Of a stretch of DNA of 8,199 nucleotides, positions 7,401 to 8,199 are shown one piece after another; positions within the stretch are counted from its first letter, which is position 1, and every line of letters begins with the position of its first letter. Position numbers and translations under genes: made by a program. The stretch is from assembly GCA_005788935.1 (NCBI GenBank), contig SYAK01000126.1:1-8199 (forward strand), given 5' to 3'. Below the pieces are notes generated by a model. The model was given only the letters and a program-made list of their open reading frames with translations, had not been told where the DNA came from and did not search any database. The stretch is from Pseudomonadota bacterium. GTDB taxonomy: Bacteria; Myxococcota; UBA9042; PHBI01.

Positions 7401-8199
7401 GTCGCCGTGGGCTACCCCGTCCGCGTGAGCGTCGACCACGCGAATCTCGTGGCGGCCGGACTCAGCCTTGCGAGCGGCGACGACCTCCGCGTCTTCTTCC
7501 GGGACGACACGGCGGCCTGCGACGACACCGACCCGAGCGCGTGCCACACCGAGCTCGACCGCGTGGCCGATCCGGCGACCGGCTTCGGTCAGCGCGAGAT
7601 CGGGCTCTGGTTCTCGGCACAAGCGGCGATCGACGCAAACTCGGCGTCGGTGTCCTACGAACTCTATTACACAGCCGACCCCGAGGGCGCAGGCATGCTC
7701 GACGCGCCGCTCGACGCGGGTGACGCCATCTTCACGGTCTTCGACGACTTCGAGGCGGCGACCCTCGATCCGGCTTGGGTCCAGGAGACCGGCAGCGGCA
7801 CCTTCTCGGCCACGGCCGGTGGGCTGACAGCGCCCGCGACGGGCGCAATCCGCCGCGCGATCCCGCAGGTCACCGGCCTCTCGGAGACGCTGACGCTGGC
7901 CGTCGGCATGAACTGGGTGCCGGCTGGGGACCCGGACTGGACCGTCGGCCTGCAGCTCGGCGACGCCTCGCGCATGCGGACCGCGGCGGGCGACCCCGAC
8001 TACCCGAACGAGGGCGCGGGCGGCAGCGCGGGCTGGTACGCGTCGTCCCAGCCCGCGAGCGCCACGGATGTGCCACGCTTTGCTGCCATCGAGGGCGGGC
8101 TGGGCTTCCCCGCCTTCCTCGCGGACGCGTGGGACGTCGAGGCGCCGCAGGAGCTCGGGCTGACGGTCAGCCTCGCTGGGGCTGGCGAGTTCAACCTCA
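4455..8199 (+). CDS. Giant Asp/Cys-rich lipoprotein with MopE-type motifs, TSP3-like repeats, DUF2341-like and lectin-like domains (3' end outside window)
   Basis: The frame is open from ATG 4455 to the last base: 1248 codons, no stop, so the C-terminus is missing. A signal peptide ends SLAAC, with Cys31 as lipidation site. About 36-147 is a beta-rich domain ending in an EF-hand-like CDADSDGALDC. About 189-510 carries six Cys/Asp motifs of the MopE metal-binding type (CNGxDDDCDGxxDE; Cys at about 192, 234, 297, 357, 423 and 495), and a seventh lies at 954. About 551-854 is a block of six TSP3-like units rich in DxDxDG calcium ligands. Residues 862-941 hold two canonical TSP type 3 repeats (DNC..ANADQ.DTD...GDACD). 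About 970-1090 resemble DUF2341 (GYPVRVSVDHANLVAAG..DDLRVFF). From about 1095 (FDDFEAATLDPAW) a concanavalin-like carbohydrate-binding domain begins. Together these suggest a calcium-rigidified, outer-membrane-anchored surface or adhesion protein. No catalytic motif is visible in the part present. Confidence 0.9.
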   Translation, partial: MPPIAYARTHPASRNLHLLARIFVAASLAACGAEAPTPTEGTWLRVSSQAPTAGGRLDTLVINLWRDGVRYPRTAGGLVQPLAGQDPVAAPILVKVDYAGQTFGDGAAVRLEVVGRAGEAPATRFEGALDLGADGVMDVRLAVLPTGCDADSDGALDCSIDGCCSNDSPFGDCAGGDPTASPWGTEAACEPCDDTVDQDCDGADVPCVDVNASGVADCAETCSTGGAFDATEVCDSRDNDCDGASDEGFALDGAEVGEACAALGACGEGVVECGEAGEVVCSTRPGGSEHEGGAEVCNGRDDDCDGETDESPTDAEAANCRAAGVCALGEVKATCEAGAWRCDYAAVPGFEAVESACDGRDNDCDGEADEGHTLAVDGDAPIALGVVCDGSDADACKDGVVACSADARGVTCVEAADDAGELCNGLDDDCDGETDEDFGPDGQVTWDGAPGTGDNGRHLGQRCGVGACAGGTVVCAPGGTALTCSSLTEASTETCNGADDDCDGDADDGLPDLDGDGLSACVDIDDDGDGRLDGFDGCPAGATGWTSATATDRDGDGCRDTDEDPDDDGDGIGDAADRCDPDAAAGDQGPDGVLVGATGWTSTARSGEAPGTDYDSDGCRDQDEDTDDDGDGLADGADQCDPDAGGGADPVTASDLGWQVTPLEITGTPGTDFDGDGCRDAGEDTDDDADGKADDTDLCDPDAREGDAGAGGVALSAKGWSRNTGSTLAATDYDDDGCRDDDEDSDDDGDGVGDASDRCDPDALSDDARSASERSWLSTPESDYNGNGCRDGRSEEPDQDSDTVLDGADGCDRSRLGFTSTLDADFDGDGCEDATEEADQDGDRVPDDLGAPACDSGITARCDDNCVAVANADQRDTDDDDAGDACDTDDDGDSVPDTHPSGTICRGGATTACGDNCALIANTTQVDVDRDAKGDACDTACLYGPSPFEVCGDCLDNDCDGLIDESGCAERRVITVLTDAEPVAVGYPVRVSVDHANLVAAGLSLASGDDLRVFFRDDTAACDDTDPSACHTELDRVADPATGFGQREIGLWFSAQAAIDANSASVSYELYYTADPEGAGMLDAPLDAGDAIFTVFDDFEAATLDPAWVQETGSGTFSATAGGLTAPATGAIRRAIPQVTGLSETLTLAVGMNWVPAGDPDWTVGLQLGDASRMRTAAGDPDYPNEGAGGSAGWYASSQPASATDVPRFAAIEGGLGFPAFLADAWDVEAPQELGLTVSLAGAGEFNL
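5019..5983 (+). repeat. Array of six MopE-type Cys/Asp motifs within the giant lipoprotein
   Basis: Six copies of a C(N/D)xxD(D/N)DCDGxxDE-like motif begin at about 5028 (degenerate), 5154, 5343, 5523, 5721 and 5937, spaced roughly 60-75 residues apart. An isolated seventh copy (CLDNDCDGLIDE) begins at 7314, beyond the calcium repeats. The motif corresponds to the putative metal-binding family named after the MopE protein of Methylococcus; such arrays are common in myxobacterial secreted proteins. The segments between motifs are Cys-containing (for example GACGEGVVECGEAGEVVC), suggesting small disulphide-stabilised modules. Metal identity cannot be read from sequence. Confidence 0.85.
6105..7016 (+). 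repeat. Tandem TSP3-like calcium-binding repeat, six units
   Basis: Units start at 6105, 6288, 6465, 6645, 6798 and 6924, giving 61, 59, 60, 51 and 42 residues for the first five. Each opens with TD(Y/F/R)DxDGCRD and continues as an Asp-rich DxDxDG run. The first four then reach CDPDA, followed by a variable linker bearing a conserved W or F (GW). In those four units exactly 20 residues separate the two cysteines; units 5 and 6 have 21 and 22 and are more degenerate. The DxDxDG arrangement is what coordinates calcium in thrombospondin type 3 repeats. Confidence 0.85.
7038..7277 (+). repeat. Two canonical thrombospondin type 3 repeats
   Basis: Residues 862-941 read as two copies of the TSP3 pattern: CDDNCVAVANADQRDTD...GDACDTDDDGDSVPD, then CGDNCALIANTTQVDVD...GDACD. 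They follow the longer Asp-rich units directly and lead into a last MopE-type motif at 7314. The two repeat flavours in a single chain suggest modular growth of a calcium-binding stalk. Confidence 0.85.

Noticed and set aside
4281..7622. Very long open frame on the minus strand (over 1100 codons, rich in VAVVV-like runs)
   Set aside because: It is the antisense image of the Asp/Gly-rich repeats: GAC and GGC codons read backwards give Val and Ala and never stops. The plus frame has a lipobox, a Shine-Dalgarno site and recognisable domains, so this frame is spurious.

Overview
The window is very GC-rich, with strong G/C at third codon positions. It encodes lipoproteins with lipobox signal peptides, MopE-type Cys/Asp motifs, thrombospondin-type-3-like calcium-binding repeats and a DUF2341-like domain. 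That combination is typical of Myxococcota and Bradymonadota (the former Deltaproteobacteria) and is the most likely source. This is inferred from composition and protein architecture, not from a marker gene.

Layout. (1) Bases 1-128 (+) hold the last 41 codons of a membrane protein with a CorA-like C-terminal helix. (2) A 99-bp convergent gap follows. (3) On the minus strand, 1445-228 encodes a 405-residue protein of unrecognised family. Its N-terminus carries PVQR-type low-complexity sequence and a SLRGMSF...LTP motif reminiscent of proteins found around contractile injection systems in these phyla. (4) On the minus strand, 4268-1590 encodes an 892-residue lipoprotein: an Ig-like domain, a peptidase S13 (PBP4/DacB-type) domain with all three active-site motifs, a fibronectin III-like domain and a glutamine-amidotransferase-like Rossmann domain. 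Its reading frame stops at a TAG exactly where a Glu codon is expected, and a plausible 21-residue domain tail follows in frame. (5) A 186-bp divergent gap contains a 7-bp perfect inverted repeat. (6) On the plus strand, 4455 to beyond the window end (at least 1248 codons) encodes a giant Asp/Cys-rich secreted lipoprotein.

Genes 3 and 4 share a strand and could be co-transcribed, with the carboxypeptidase first. The giant lipoprotein is transcribed divergently from the carboxypeptidase across the shared gap. Both lipoproteins should sit in the outer membrane or periplasm: one remodels peptidoglycan, and the other looks like a calcium- or metal-stabilised surface or adhesion protein. No RNA gene, insertion sequence, CRISPR array or clear factor-independent terminator was seen.

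The points most worth checking are the apparent Glu-to-amber change at the end of the S13 lipoprotein, the strictly spaced cysteine pairs in the Asp-rich repeat block of the giant lipoprotein, and the injection-system-like N-terminus of the 405-residue protein.
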